Position numbers and translations under genes: made by a program. The notes below the pieces were generated by a model, which searched no databases, was not told the origin of the DNA, and worked only from the letters and a program-made list of their open reading frames with translations. Below are positions 1-5,646 of a stretch of 9,893 nt of DNA, in pieces. The stretch's first letter is position 1, and each line of letters opens with the position of its first letter. Source of the stretch: SIG587 sp045649505 (lineage in GTDB: Bacteria > Bacillota > Clostridia > Oscillospirales > Acutalibacteraceae); the NCBI GenBank assembly GCA_045649505.1, contig JAZRQA010000064.1, positions 1 through 9,893 on the forward strand, read 5' to 3'.

Positions 1-112
1 ACACTTCTTCAGGCATTTCGGGAAACAGCTCCTTGCCACAGTTGGGACATGGCAGATCCTTCTCAAGGTCCAGTTCTTCAGAATCCAGCTCCACCTCGGT
101 ATGGCAATGAGG
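1..112 (-). pseudogene. 5'-truncated fragment of a small zinc-ribbon protein gene
   Basis: Read on the minus strand, this stretch encodes an acidic peptide containing PHCHTEVELD and then PCPNCGKELFPEMPEE, and it runs off the window at base 1. The spaced Cys pairs are typical of a small zinc ribbon. The frame has no start codon upstream of the first Cys: it stays open only to about base 124 and then meets a TGA at 125-127. The residue expected to be the first Cys of a CPHC pair is Ser (TCC). The 5' end therefore seems to have been lost at a junction near 107-115, or the assembly is chimeric there. I cannot name the family, and its function is unknown. The reading frame is fairly convincing because of the CPNCG motif; calling it a pseudogene is an inference. 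Confidence 0.4.
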
Positions 113-451
113 GGATTCAAACGTTCAATAATAATTATTGCAATCATTTTAACCGCAATGTTAATTATACCGCTTATAACTGTTAATACAGTTAAAGCTG
201 ATACAGGAATGCTTGTTACAATGATGTTGTTTTTCGTTGTGCATCCGATAGTATCGATTGTGACAGGTATTTTGGCAGGTAAAGACATAAAGTTCTTTTG
301 GTTCACTCCTATACTTGTAGCCGGTCTGTTTTGGGCATTTTCGTCCTTTACTTATGTAACCGCATTTCCAATCGTGTATTCGGCAGCATACCTCGCGATT
401 TGCACGATTAGTATGCTGATTAGTTGGTTGGCAACAAGAAATGTAAAATAA
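101..451 (+). CDS. Small four-helix membrane protein of unknown function
   Basis: This 116-residue, strongly hydrophobic protein has four likely membrane helices at about residues 9-29, 36-58, 65-82 and 90-111, with a Lys/Arg-rich N-terminus and C-terminus. The stretch HPIVSIVTGILAGKDIK followed by a WF-containing helix recalls a group of small, uncharacterised Firmicutes membrane proteins, but I cannot name the family. No signal or catalytic motif is visible. Two ATGs are possible (101 and 107, the latter giving MRGFKRS). Neither has a Shine-Dalgarno sequence, because the DNA just upstream reads as the coding end of a different, opposite-strand gene. The natural 5' leader may therefore be missing and expression is doubtful. 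A good intrinsic terminator follows the stop codon. Codon use is AT-rich compared with the core genes to the right, which fits accessory DNA. Confidence 0.6.
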   Translation: MAMRGFKRSIIIIAIILTAMLIIPLITVNTVKADTGMLVTMMLFFVVHPIVSIVTGILAGKDIKFFWFTPILVAGLFWAFSSFTYVTAFPIVYSAAYLAICTISMLISWLATRNVK

Positions 452-461
452 ATTCTCTCAA

Positions 462-488
462 GGCGTCGCTTCGCAGCGGCGCCTTTTT
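462..488 (+). terminator. Intrinsic terminator after the membrane protein gene
   Basis: GGCGTCGCT (462-470) pairs with AGCGGCGCC (475-483) over nine base pairs including one T-G wobble. The loop is TCGC and five T follow. It lies 10 bases after the membrane gene's stop and only 20 bases before the next start codon, so no promoter fits between it and the next gene. Confidence 0.85.
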
Positions 489-508
489 ACCGAAGGGAGG
501 TGATGAAA

Positions 509-829
509 ATGGGATACCGAAAAGTTGTCATTAACGGCGAAGAATACAAGCTAACACCCAAATGGTATAAAGAATATTTGTCTGCAATTGAACTTTGGAA
601 AAAGGCAAAAGAAACAGATACTAAAGATATCGATATATCAGAATTGGTTGACATACGTGATGTAAAAATTGATAAAAATAAACCTTATCCTATAAGGATT
701 ATAAGTTATATAAATCAAATTAAACATCCGTATTGTTTTCGTGTTGGAGATGTAAAGGTGCGAGTATCTTACGCCGGAAAGGATGACTCGTTGAATGATT
801 CTTTCACGGCATTGATTTCTTCAATGTAA
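509..829 (+). CDS. Small DUF6870-like protein of unknown function
   Basis: This is a 106-residue soluble protein. I chose the ATG at 509 because AAGGGAGG (493-500) sits 8 bases upstream; GTG 500 and ATG 503 in the same frame overlap or crowd that site. The C-terminal half, running from DIRDVKID through NQIKHPYCFRVGDVKVRVSY, resembles a family of short clostridial proteins often found in integrative or conjugative elements. I associate it with DUF6870, and that name is from memory. The conserved feature is a Gln-Ile-Lys-x-Pro-Tyr-Cys-Phe segment followed by a beta hairpin. Function is unknown. The N-terminal 45 residues are charged and probably helical. The gene starts right after a terminator and has no visible promoter, so it may be a stranded piece of a mobile element. 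Confidence 0.7.
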   Translation: MGYRKVVINGEEYKLTPKWYKEYLSAIELWKKAKETDTKDIDISELVDIRDVKIDKNKPYPIRIISYINQIKHPYCFRVGDVKVRVSYAGKDDSLNDSFTALISSM

Positions 830-1018
830 TGGAAGAAAAGCAAGTGGGAGGTGACAGACTCATCGCCTTTTAGTTTGATTAAGTTATTATACTCATGCAT
901 CTAAATACATAATAATACTGCTCTCCTTTTCTTAAAATAATTGAAAAATTTGTGGAAAACAGACTCATAATTTCCATAAAAAGAGTGATACTAATACCAA
1001 GCAAAAACGACGAGTCTT

Positions 1019-1038
1019 CCCAAATCAGGGGATTTGGG
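1019..1038. repeat. Perfect 8-bp hairpin CCCAAATC/GATTTGGG
   Basis: CCCAAATC (1019-1026), loop AGGG, then GATTTGGG (1031-1038). No T-run follows on either strand, so it is not a standard terminator. It may be a repeat-element end or a protein site; its role is unknown. Confidence 0.6.
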
Positions 1039-1053
1039 GCGTGTGGTTGCTCT

Positions 1054-1091
1054 AAACCCGCATAAACACTGGGGTTTTTACTTTTTTAGAG
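1054..1091. repeat. Repeat copy 1: AAACCCGCATAAACACTGGG plus TTTAGAG tail
   Basis: AAACCCGCATAAACACTGGG continues with GTTTTT and, after a short spacer, TTTAGAG (1085-1091). The AAACCC and GGGTTT ends can pair, giving a hairpin with a T-run. Here CTCTAAA (1050-1056) can also pair with TTTAGAG. A second copy lies at 1176-1215. Confidence 0.7.
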
Positions 1092-1175
1092 AATTTTTGG
1101 TGAATACTTGACACGAGGTGTATCGCTAAAATTTTAAGAAAATCACACTCGTTTTTAGCAAAGTTAAAAACGTCG

Positions 1176-1215
1176 AAAACCCGCATAAATACTGGGTTTT
1201 TGGCACAATTTAGAG
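1176..1215. repeat. Repeat copy 2: AAAACCCGCATAAATACTGG plus TTTAGAG tail
   Basis: AAAACCC (1176-1182) pairs with GGGTTTT (1194-1200) around the loop GCATAAATACT, and TTTAGAG follows at 1209-1215. It differs from copy 1 by one base within the loop and by the spacer before TTTAGAG. It ends only 7 bases before the spoVT Shine-Dalgarno sequence, so it could act as a terminator or leader hairpin for spoVT. Confidence 0.7.
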
Positions 1216-1236
1216 TAGAGAAAAGGAGTAAAATAT

Positions 1237-1767
1237 ATGAAGGCAACAGGAATAGTTCGTAGAATAGACGACCTTGGTCGTGTGGTTATCCCAAAAGAAA
1301 TTCGCCGCACTATGAGGATAAGAGAAGGAGATCCGCTTGAAATATTTACCAATTCAGGCGGAGAGGTGGTATTTAAAAAATATTCACCCATCGGGGAGCT
1401 GGGCGGTTTTGCGGCTCAGTACGCGGAAAGCCTTGCTAAGGGAACAGCGCTTTCGGTGATAATTTGCGATAGAGATCACTGTGTTGCCGCCGCAGGAATT
1501 TCAAAAAAAGAGGTTATGGAGCGGCGCGTTTCGCCCTCCTTAGAGGACATAATGGAGTCAAGAAAAAGTGCAACTCAGGCAGGTCACGGCTACGCTCTTG
1601 AGGGCATAGAGAAAAACATCTGCGTTGCGGTACCCATAATCAGCGCAGGTGATGTGTGCGGCGCGGTGGCTCTGCTTGAAAACTCAAGTGCTAATAAGGC
1701 AGGGGAAAGCGATATAAAGCTTGCTCAGGTTGCCGCTTCTTTTTTAGGTAAACAGATGGAGGACTGA
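1237..1767 (+). CDS. spoVT: Stage V sporulation transcription factor SpoVT
   Basis: A 176-residue DNA-binding regulator of forespore gene expression; the Bacillus subtilis protein is about the same length. Residues 1-50 form an AbrB/SpoVT swapped-hairpin DNA-binding domain whose opening, MKATGIVRRIDDLGRVVIPK, is almost invariant in the family, followed by EIRRT and KKYSPIGELG. Residues 55-176 form a GAF-like domain thought to sense a ligand and stabilise the tetramer, ending in FLGKQMED, close to the usual C-terminus. The ATG at 1237 has AAGGAG at 1223-1228. In Bacillus the gene is transcribed by the forespore sigma G; I could not find a convincing sigma G or sigma A promoter here. Two repeated hairpins lie directly upstream. 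Its presence argues that the organism forms endospores. Confidence 0.95.
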   Translation: MKATGIVRRIDDLGRVVIPKEIRRTMRIREGDPLEIFTNSGGEVVFKKYSPIGELGGFAAQYAESLAKGTALSVIICDRDHCVAAAGISKKEVMERRVSPSLEDIMESRKSATQAGHGYALEGIEKNICVAVPIISAGDVCGAVALLENSSANKAGESDIKLAQVAASFLGKQMED

Positions 1768-1797
1768 GCAGCGGCGACTAAAGTCGAAACAAACCAA

Positions 1798-1826
1798 TTG
1801 ACAACGCACCCCAAAAGGTATATAAT
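1798..1826 (+). promoter_or_regulatory. Consensus sigma A promoter for murA
   Basis: TTGACA (1798-1803), a spacer of exactly 17 bases, then TATAAT (1821-1826): both boxes match consensus. The expected start near 1833 gives a leader of about 50 bases with a short hairpin, GTGCT/AGCAC (1843-1857). No other promoter is visible before yycJ and rlmH, so it may drive all three genes. Confidence 0.9.
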
Positions 1827-1886
1827 ATATTGGTAAAAATGTGTGCTCGCGCAGCACTGTAGAAAAAATTTCAGGGAGTGCCGATT

Positions 1887-3170
1887 TTGGAGAAGATAGT
1901 AATCAGCGGTGGTAAGCCTTTAAAGGGTAGTGTGCGTATAAGCGGCGCTAAAAATGCTGCGGTGGCAATTTTGCCTGCCGTGCTTTTGGCGGACGGTCCT
2001 TGCCGCATTGAAAATTTACCTAATATTTCCGATGTTTCGGCTATTGTCCGTGTACTTAATACCTTGGGCGCAAAGGTACGAGTTATAAACCCGTCGACCG
2101 TTGAAATCGACCCCACGAATGTCAATTCCTATGTTGTTACTCCCGATATGGCAAAGGGTATGCGCGCTTCCAGCTACTTTTTGGGTGCCCTGCTCGGCAG
2201 AATGTGCCGTGCCCGTGTTGCGCCTCCCGGCGGCTGCAATTTCGGCGTTCGCCCCATTGACCAGCATATAAAGGGCTTTGAGGCTCTGGGCGCTAAAGTG
2301 AGCATTGAAAACGGTATGGTATATGCCAGAGCACCGCGACTTGGAGGTTGCTCTATTTACCTTGATGTCGTATCGGTTGGCGCAACAATAAATATTATGC
2401 TTGCCGCTACCAAGGTGCGCGGTATGACCGTTATTGAAAATGCTGCAAGGGAACCGCATATAGTTGATCTTGCAAACTTTTTAAACTCAATGGGCGCAAA
2501 TATTATGGGCGCAGGTACTAATATAATTAAAATTCGCGGTGTGGAGCATTTAAACGGCACAACCTACAGTATAATTCCCGACCAGATTGAGGCGGGAACC
2601 TACCTTGTTGCCGCTGCTGCTACCCGCGGTGATGTCACCATTACCAATGTAACACCTAAGCACCTTGAATCCATTATAGCTAAGCTTGCCGAAACAGGCT
2701 GCAAGGTGGAGCAGTTTGACGAGGCTGTTCATATTTCTATGGATAGAAGGCCAAAAAAGTGTAATGTTAAAACAATGCCGCATCCCGGTTTCCCCACTGA
2801 TATGCAACCTCAGATAGCCACCCTGCTCACAGTTGGTGAGGGGACAAGTATTGTAACCGAGGGCGTATGGGATAACCGTTTCCGTTATATTGATCAGCTT
2901 ACCCTTATGGGCGCAAACGCTCAGGTGGACGGTAAGATGGCGGTGATTACGGGTGTCGAAAGCCTTAAAAGTGCCCCTGTTAAGGCGGTGGACCTGCGCG
3001 CAGGAGCAGCAATGATAATTGCGGGACTTATGGCTGACGGAACTACCGAAATCGAGGATATTGAGCATATCGACCGCGGCTATGAAGATGTTGTTGAAAA
3101 GTTTGCGTCGCTCGGTGCTGATATTCGCCGCGTAAACTACAGCGAGCCTTCAATATTAAAGGCACAATAA
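1887..3170 (+). CDS. murA: UDP-N-acetylglucosamine 1-carboxyvinyltransferase (MurA)
   Basis: This cytoplasmic enzyme transfers enolpyruvate from phosphoenolpyruvate to UDP-N-acetylglucosamine, the first committed step of peptidoglycan synthesis. The 427 residues fit the family (419 in E. coli). Visible motifs are GAKNA, with the Lys22/Asn23 pair at exactly the E. coli numbering; the active-site loop GGCNFGVRPIDQH with the catalytic Cys at 117, the residue alkylated by fosfomycin, so the enzyme should be sensitive; FPTDMQPQ with the catalytic Asp; and DLRAGAAMIIAGL near the C-terminus. I chose TTG at 1887 because AGGGAG (1873-1878) is 8 bases upstream and the product begins MEKIVISGG, as in relatives. 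A GTG at 1878 would overlap that site. Some Firmicutes carry two MurA paralogues; which one this is cannot be told from the window. Confidence 0.95.
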   Translation: MEKIVISGGKPLKGSVRISGAKNAAVAILPAVLLADGPCRIENLPNISDVSAIVRVLNTLGAKVRVINPSTVEIDPTNVNSYVVTPDMAKGMRASSYFLGALLGRMCRARVAPPGGCNFGVRPIDQHIKGFEALGAKVSIENGMVYARAPRLGGCSIYLDVVSVGATINIMLAATKVRGMTVIENAAREPHIVDLANFLNSMGANIMGAGTNIIKIRGVEHLNGTTYSIIPDQIEAGTYLVAAAATRGDVTITNVTPKHLESIIAKLAETGCKVEQFDEAVHISMDRRPKKCNVKTMPHPGFPTDMQPQIATLLTVGEGTSIVTEGVWDNRFRYIDQLTLMGANAQVDGKMAVITGVESLKSAPVKAVDLRAGAAMIIAGLMADGTTEIEDIEHIDRGYEDVVEKFASLGADIRRVNYSEPSILKAQ

Positions 3171-3188
3171 TATAATGTAATTGTTTTT

Positions 3189-3218
3189 GTAGGGGTCGTC
3201 CGGGAGGCCGACCCCTAC
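3189..3218. repeat. Palindromic REP-like element between murA and yycJ
   Basis: GTAGGGGTCG (3189-3198) and CGACCCCTAC (3209-3218) are perfect ten-base arms around the loop TCCGGGAGGC. No T-run follows on either strand, so it is a poor terminator. GC-rich palindromes starting with GTAGGGG are often dispersed through gut clostridial genomes, as I recall, so a genome-wide repeat is the likeliest reading. Confidence 0.6.
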
Positions 3219-3254
3219 CTTATATTAAAGATATTATAGGAAGGGAGTGTTACC

Positions 3255-4040
3255 GTGGCAAAGCTATGCCCGCTGTTTAGCTCAAGTGAGGGCAACTCTA
3301 CATATATAAGCACAGGTTCCACAGGCTTTCTTGTGGATGTCGGGGTAAGTGCCAAGCGCATACTTACCGCTCTTGAGGCAAGAGGTATTGATAAAAACGG
3401 TATACAGGGTGTTTTTATTACCCACGAGCACTCCGACCATATAAACGGACTTAGCGTACTGCTAAAGAAACTAAAGGTCCCTGTTTTTGCTTCAGAAAAA
3501 ACCCTTGATGCTCTTTGCAAAAAGGGCGCGCTTCCCGAAGGCTGTGACGCGCGTTTGCTTGAAGACGATACTGAGCTTGTTGGGGTACATATTAAAAGAT
3601 TTGCAACCAGCCACGACTGTGAGGGCTCAGGCGGCTACCGTTTTGATTTAAGCGGCGATCTAAGTGTTGCAGTCTGCACCGATACAGGTATCATAACCCC
3701 TGAAATAAAGCAGTCCCTTATTGGGTGCCGCGCCGTGCTTATTGAATCAAATCACGATTTAAAGATGCTCAAAAACGGGCCATATCCTTATGAACTTAAA
3801 ATCCGTGTTGCCTCGGACACAGGGCACCTTTCAAATAACGCCTGCGCCGCATTCTTGCCCGAACTTTTAAATTCGGGCACTTCCCGTTTCATTTTAGGGC
3901 ACATCAGCCGAAACAATAACCGACCCGACCTTGCCGCCTCCTGTGCGCAGGCAGCACTTATGGATATCGGCGCAAAAATAGGGGAGGACTATCTTCTGTC
4001 CTGTGCGGGACAGTGCGAAACAGGGGAACTGCCGTTATGA
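3255..4040 (+). CDS. yycJ: WalJ/YycJ-type metallo-beta-lactamase-fold hydrolase
   Basis: A 261-residue predicted metal-dependent hydrolase without a signal peptide. The fold's metal-binding motif is intact: THEHSDH (His57, His59, Asp61, His62), His120 in SHD, Asp143 in CTDTG and His216 in LGHIS. The segments ESNHD, SDTGHLSN and HISRNNN are typical of the YycJ (WalJ) family. In Bacillus this gene sits in the walRK-yycHIJ-rlmH cluster and affects cell-wall or DNA-replication coordination; the substrate is not settled, though a nuclease activity has been suggested for the family. The GTG start at 3255 has AAGGGAG (3241-3247) 7 bases before it. Its stop codon overlaps the start of rlmH, so the two are translationally coupled. 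No promoter is apparent, so it is probably read from murA. Confidence 0.9.
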   Translation: MAKLCPLFSSSEGNSTYISTGSTGFLVDVGVSAKRILTALEARGIDKNGIQGVFITHEHSDHINGLSVLLKKLKVPVFASEKTLDALCKKGALPEGCDARLLEDDTELVGVHIKRFATSHDCEGSGGYRFDLSGDLSVAVCTDTGIITPEIKQSLIGCRAVLIESNHDLKMLKNGPYPYELKIRVASDTGHLSNNACAAFLPELLNSGTSRFILGHISRNNNRPDLAASCAQAALMDIGAKIGEDYLLSCAGQCETGELPL

Positions 4041-4519
4041 TGAAGATAACAGTTATCGCTTTGTCGGGCCTTAAGGAGTCCTATTGGATAGATGCCGCAA
4101 GGGAGTACGAAAAACGCCTTGGGCGTTACTGTAAGCTTGATATTGTCGAAATCCCCGCGGTGCGACTGCCCGATAATCCGAGCAATTCCCAGATACTTGC
4201 CGCGTTGGAGAGCGAGGCTCGGCTTATTGAGAAGAAAATACCCGCCTCGTGCGAGATTTTTGCAATGTGTATTGAGGGCAAGCAGATGACAAGCCCCGCA
4301 TTCAGCAAAAGACTTTGCGATATTGCTGATACAGGCGCGGGTCACGCAGTATTTATAATAGGTAGCTCTTTTGGGCTGAGCGAAAAAATTAAGGAAAGGG
4401 CTAAGCACCGATTTTCTATGTCTGAAATGACCTTTCCTCATAAGCTTGCAAGGGTAATGCTGTTAGAACAGCTTTACCGCGCCTTTCAGATAGCGGCAGG
4501 CGGCGAATACCACAAATAA
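4037..4519 (+). CDS. rlmH: 23S rRNA pseudouridine-1915 N3-methyltransferase (RlmH)
   Basis: A SPOUT-class methyltransferase of 160 residues (159 in Bacillus) that uses S-adenosylmethionine to methylate N3 of pseudouridine 1915 in helix 69 of 23S rRNA, acting on assembled 70S ribosomes. The start MMKITVIALSG, the cofactor-loop segment FIIGSSFGLSE and the end FPHKLARVMLLEQLYRAFQ...YHK are diagnostic; the usual GG in the loop reads GS here. ATG at 4037 overlaps the preceding TGA stop as ATGA, and AGGGGA (4022-4027) lies 9 bases upstream. The adjacent ATG at 4040 is an equally plausible start by family length. A longer frame from GTG 4013 adds residues unlike any relative. The gene ends at a terminator that also contains the next promoter. 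Confidence 0.95.
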   Translation: MMKITVIALSGLKESYWIDAAREYEKRLGRYCKLDIVEIPAVRLPDNPSNSQILAALESEARLIEKKIPASCEIFAMCIEGKQMTSPAFSKRLCDIADTGAGHAVFIIGSSFGLSEKIKERAKHRFSMSEMTFPHKLARVMLLEQLYRAFQIAAGGEYHK

Positions 4520-4537
4520 AAAATTTTTAAAAAATGC

Positions 4538-4566
4538 TTGACCTACAGAGTAGTTTGTGGTATAAT
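4538..4566 (+). promoter_or_regulatory. Sigma A promoter for the rpmG-secE-nusG-rplKA operon
   Basis: TTGACC (4538-4543), 17 bases, TATAAT (4561-4566). The expected start is near 4573. The promoter sits inside the rlmH terminator hairpin, with the -10 box in the loop. It is the only clear promoter upstream of rpmG and probably drives everything through rplA. Confidence 0.85.
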
Positions 4567-4595
4567 CATTCTACCTCTGTAGGTTCTTTTTTTTT
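4542..4595 (+). terminator. rlmH terminator with a promoter in its loop
   Basis: CCTACAGAG (4542-4550) pairs with CTCTGTAGG (4575-4583). TAG and CTA (4551-4553/4571-4573) extend the stem past one bulged C. The loop is 17 bases and nine T lie at 4587-4595. RNA from rlmH contains both arms and should terminate; RNA begun at about 4573 lacks the left arm and should escape. Confidence 0.7.
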
Positions 4596-4770
4596 GCAAA
4601 GAAGAGCCAAATCAAAGCGTTTTTCCCTATTTGGTATGTGCTTTTCCTGTGCACAACAAAATGTTGTGTAAAGGGTTTTCCAAACAGAGAAATTCGACTG
4701 AGGGAGGCCATCTACCCTGCCTTGATAAAGGGCAGGAAAAAATAATTCCGTAAAGCGGGAGGTGCCGTTA
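4573..4770 (+). promoter_or_regulatory. Long structured 5' leader of rpmG
   Basis: About 200 bases of untranslated leader. Hairpins that can be read by eye are CCAAAT/ATTTGG (4607-4634), CACAACA/TGTTGTG with loop AAA (4652-4668), and CCTGCC/GGCAGG extended by two pairs (4716-4736). I recognise no named riboswitch, T-box or ribosomal-protein leader. No tRNA gene is present, although tRNA-Trp is common before secE in other bacteria. The last hairpin lies about 20 bases before the rpmG Shine-Dalgarno sequence. Confidence 0.45.
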
Positions 4771-4920
4771 ATGAGAGTAAAAATCACTTTAGCTTGTACC
4801 GAGTGCAAGCAGCGCAACTACAACACAATGAAGAACAAGAAGAACGATCCTGACCGTCTTGAGATGAACAAGTACTGCAGGTTCTGTAAAAAGCACACCG
4901 TACACAAGGAAACAAAGTAA
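4771..4920 (+). CDS. rpmG: 50S ribosomal protein L33
   Basis: A 49-residue protein of the large subunit near the E site. The sequence starts MRVKITLACTECKQRNY and ends CRFCKKHTVHKETK. Cys9, Cys12, Cys36 and Cys39 form the zinc-binding ribbon of the C+ form, which implies normal zinc supply; zinc-free paralogues lack these residues. GGAGGTG (4758-4764) precedes the ATG by 6 bases. The secE start follows 12 bases after the stop, and rpmG-secE-nusG is the standard Firmicutes order, so the call is secure despite the small size. Confidence 0.96.
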   Translation: MRVKITLACTECKQRNYNTMKNKKNDPDRLEMNKYCRFCKKHTVHKETK

Positions 4921-4932
4921 GGAGGCAGGAGA

Positions 4933-5625
4933 ATGAAAGTAACTAATGCACTTTGTCGTATCCTTGCCTTGGTATTCGGCGTAGCTGCCCTTGTACTTTT
5001 CTTTGTTCCCTTTGCCACAATAACTGCATCCGAAGGTGCCCTTACCTTCAACGCGGCTCAGCTTGCCTGGGGCGGCGGTGAATACGGCATGGCAAAATCT
5101 GCAGATATCCTTTTCTGTATGATTCTTACCATTCTGGCTGTAATCGGCGCGGCGCTTACCTTTAGTAAGAAGAGCGCAAAGGGCGCGCGATGGTTTGCTC
5201 CGGCGGTTTCTTTAATAGCCGCAGTTTATATGCTTGTTGTGGCTTTAAGCAAGGCTATGTACTTTGTTGACACAAGACCTCTTACAGGTATAAAAGGTCT
5301 GTCCTACACTATGTGGACGCCCTTCATCAGCATTGCCCTTTTTGCTACTGCCGCTTTCGGCATTGCGCATCTGCTGCTTGATGATTATATCACCGTGAGT
5401 GAGTCTAAGGGCGGAGCTCTTACCATTTCGAAGCGTGTTGTCCGTTTCCTTCGCGATTACAAAAGCGAAACCAAAAAGATTGTATGGCCCAGTTTAAAGG
5501 ATGTTGCCAAGAATACGCTTATTGTTCTTGTTATATGCCTTATAATCGGCGCTGTTATCTGGCTTTGGGACTTTGGCATCGGTAAGCTTTTACAGTGGTT
5601 ACTGAGCCTTGGAAACGCCGCTTAA
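4933..5625 (+). CDS. secE: SecE translocase subunit with an extra four-helix N-terminal domain
   Basis: The last 65 residues are a clear SecE, the membrane clamp of the SecYEG protein-export channel: an amphipathic helix, RFLRDYKSETKKIVWPS (171-187), then one membrane helix at about 193-214. Gram-positive SecE is normally only 60-75 residues; this protein has 230. Residues 1-160 hold four further hydrophobic helices (about 8-30, 58-77, 88-106, 127-149) with a Lys/Arg-rich loop (79-86) between helices two and three. By the positive-inside rule the N-terminus is cytoplasmic, and four crossings return the chain to the cytoplasm, where the SecE amphipathic helix must lie, so the topology is consistent with a real fusion. 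The start is strong: AAGGAGG at 4919-4925, 7 bases before ATG. I do not recognise the extra domain. No Shine-Dalgarno sequence precedes the SecE part for separate translation. Confidence 0.92.
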   Translation: MKVTNALCRILALVFGVAALVLFFVPFATITASEGALTFNAAQLAWGGGEYGMAKSADILFCMILTILAVIGAALTFSKKSAKGARWFAPAVSLIAAVYMLVVALSKAMYFVDTRPLTGIKGLSYTMWTPFISIALFATAAFGIAHLLLDDYITVSESKGGALTISKRVVRFLRDYKSETKKIVWPSLKDVAKNTLIVLVICLIIGAVIWLWDFGIGKLLQWLLSLGNAA

Positions 5626-5646
5626 AGCTTTTCGGAGGTTATAAGA

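Larger units (their letters stand above)
830..1236 (+). other. AT-rich intergenic region with hairpins and a repeated motif
   Basis: About 400 bases without a supportable gene. They contain a ten-base direct repeat ACAGACTCAT (854-863 and 959-968), a perfect eight-base-pair hairpin at 1019-1038 and two copies of a longer repeat (1054-1091 and 1176-1215), listed separately. TTGACA at 1108-1113 looks like a -35 box, but I find no convincing -10 box at 16-18 bases, so the spoVT promoter is not identified. Confidence 0.6.

Noticed and set aside
851..904. Short frame starting GTG 851 behind GGGAG
   Set aside because: Its possible Shine-Dalgarno sequence overlaps or touches the start codon and the 17-residue product matches nothing I recognise.
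949..960. DnaA-box-like TGTGGAAAA
   Set aside because: It is a single imperfect site without clustered boxes or an adjacent replication gene.
1101..1135. Possible sigma G (TGAATA) or sigma A (TTGACA) promoter for spoVT
   Set aside because: Neither -35 box is followed by an acceptable -10 box at the proper distance.
1052..1246. Minus-strand 64-codon frame containing PVFMRV twice
   Set aside because: The repeated peptide is only the translation of the two DNA repeats; there is no ribosome binding site and it overlaps the spoVT start.
2016..3068. Several long minus-strand frames within murA
   Set aside because: They are shadows of murA codon bias with no recognisable protein features and no start signals.
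4636..4671. Eleven-residue leader peptide ORF before rpmG
   Set aside because: It has no Shine-Dalgarno sequence and no run of regulatory codons, and it coincides with a hairpin.
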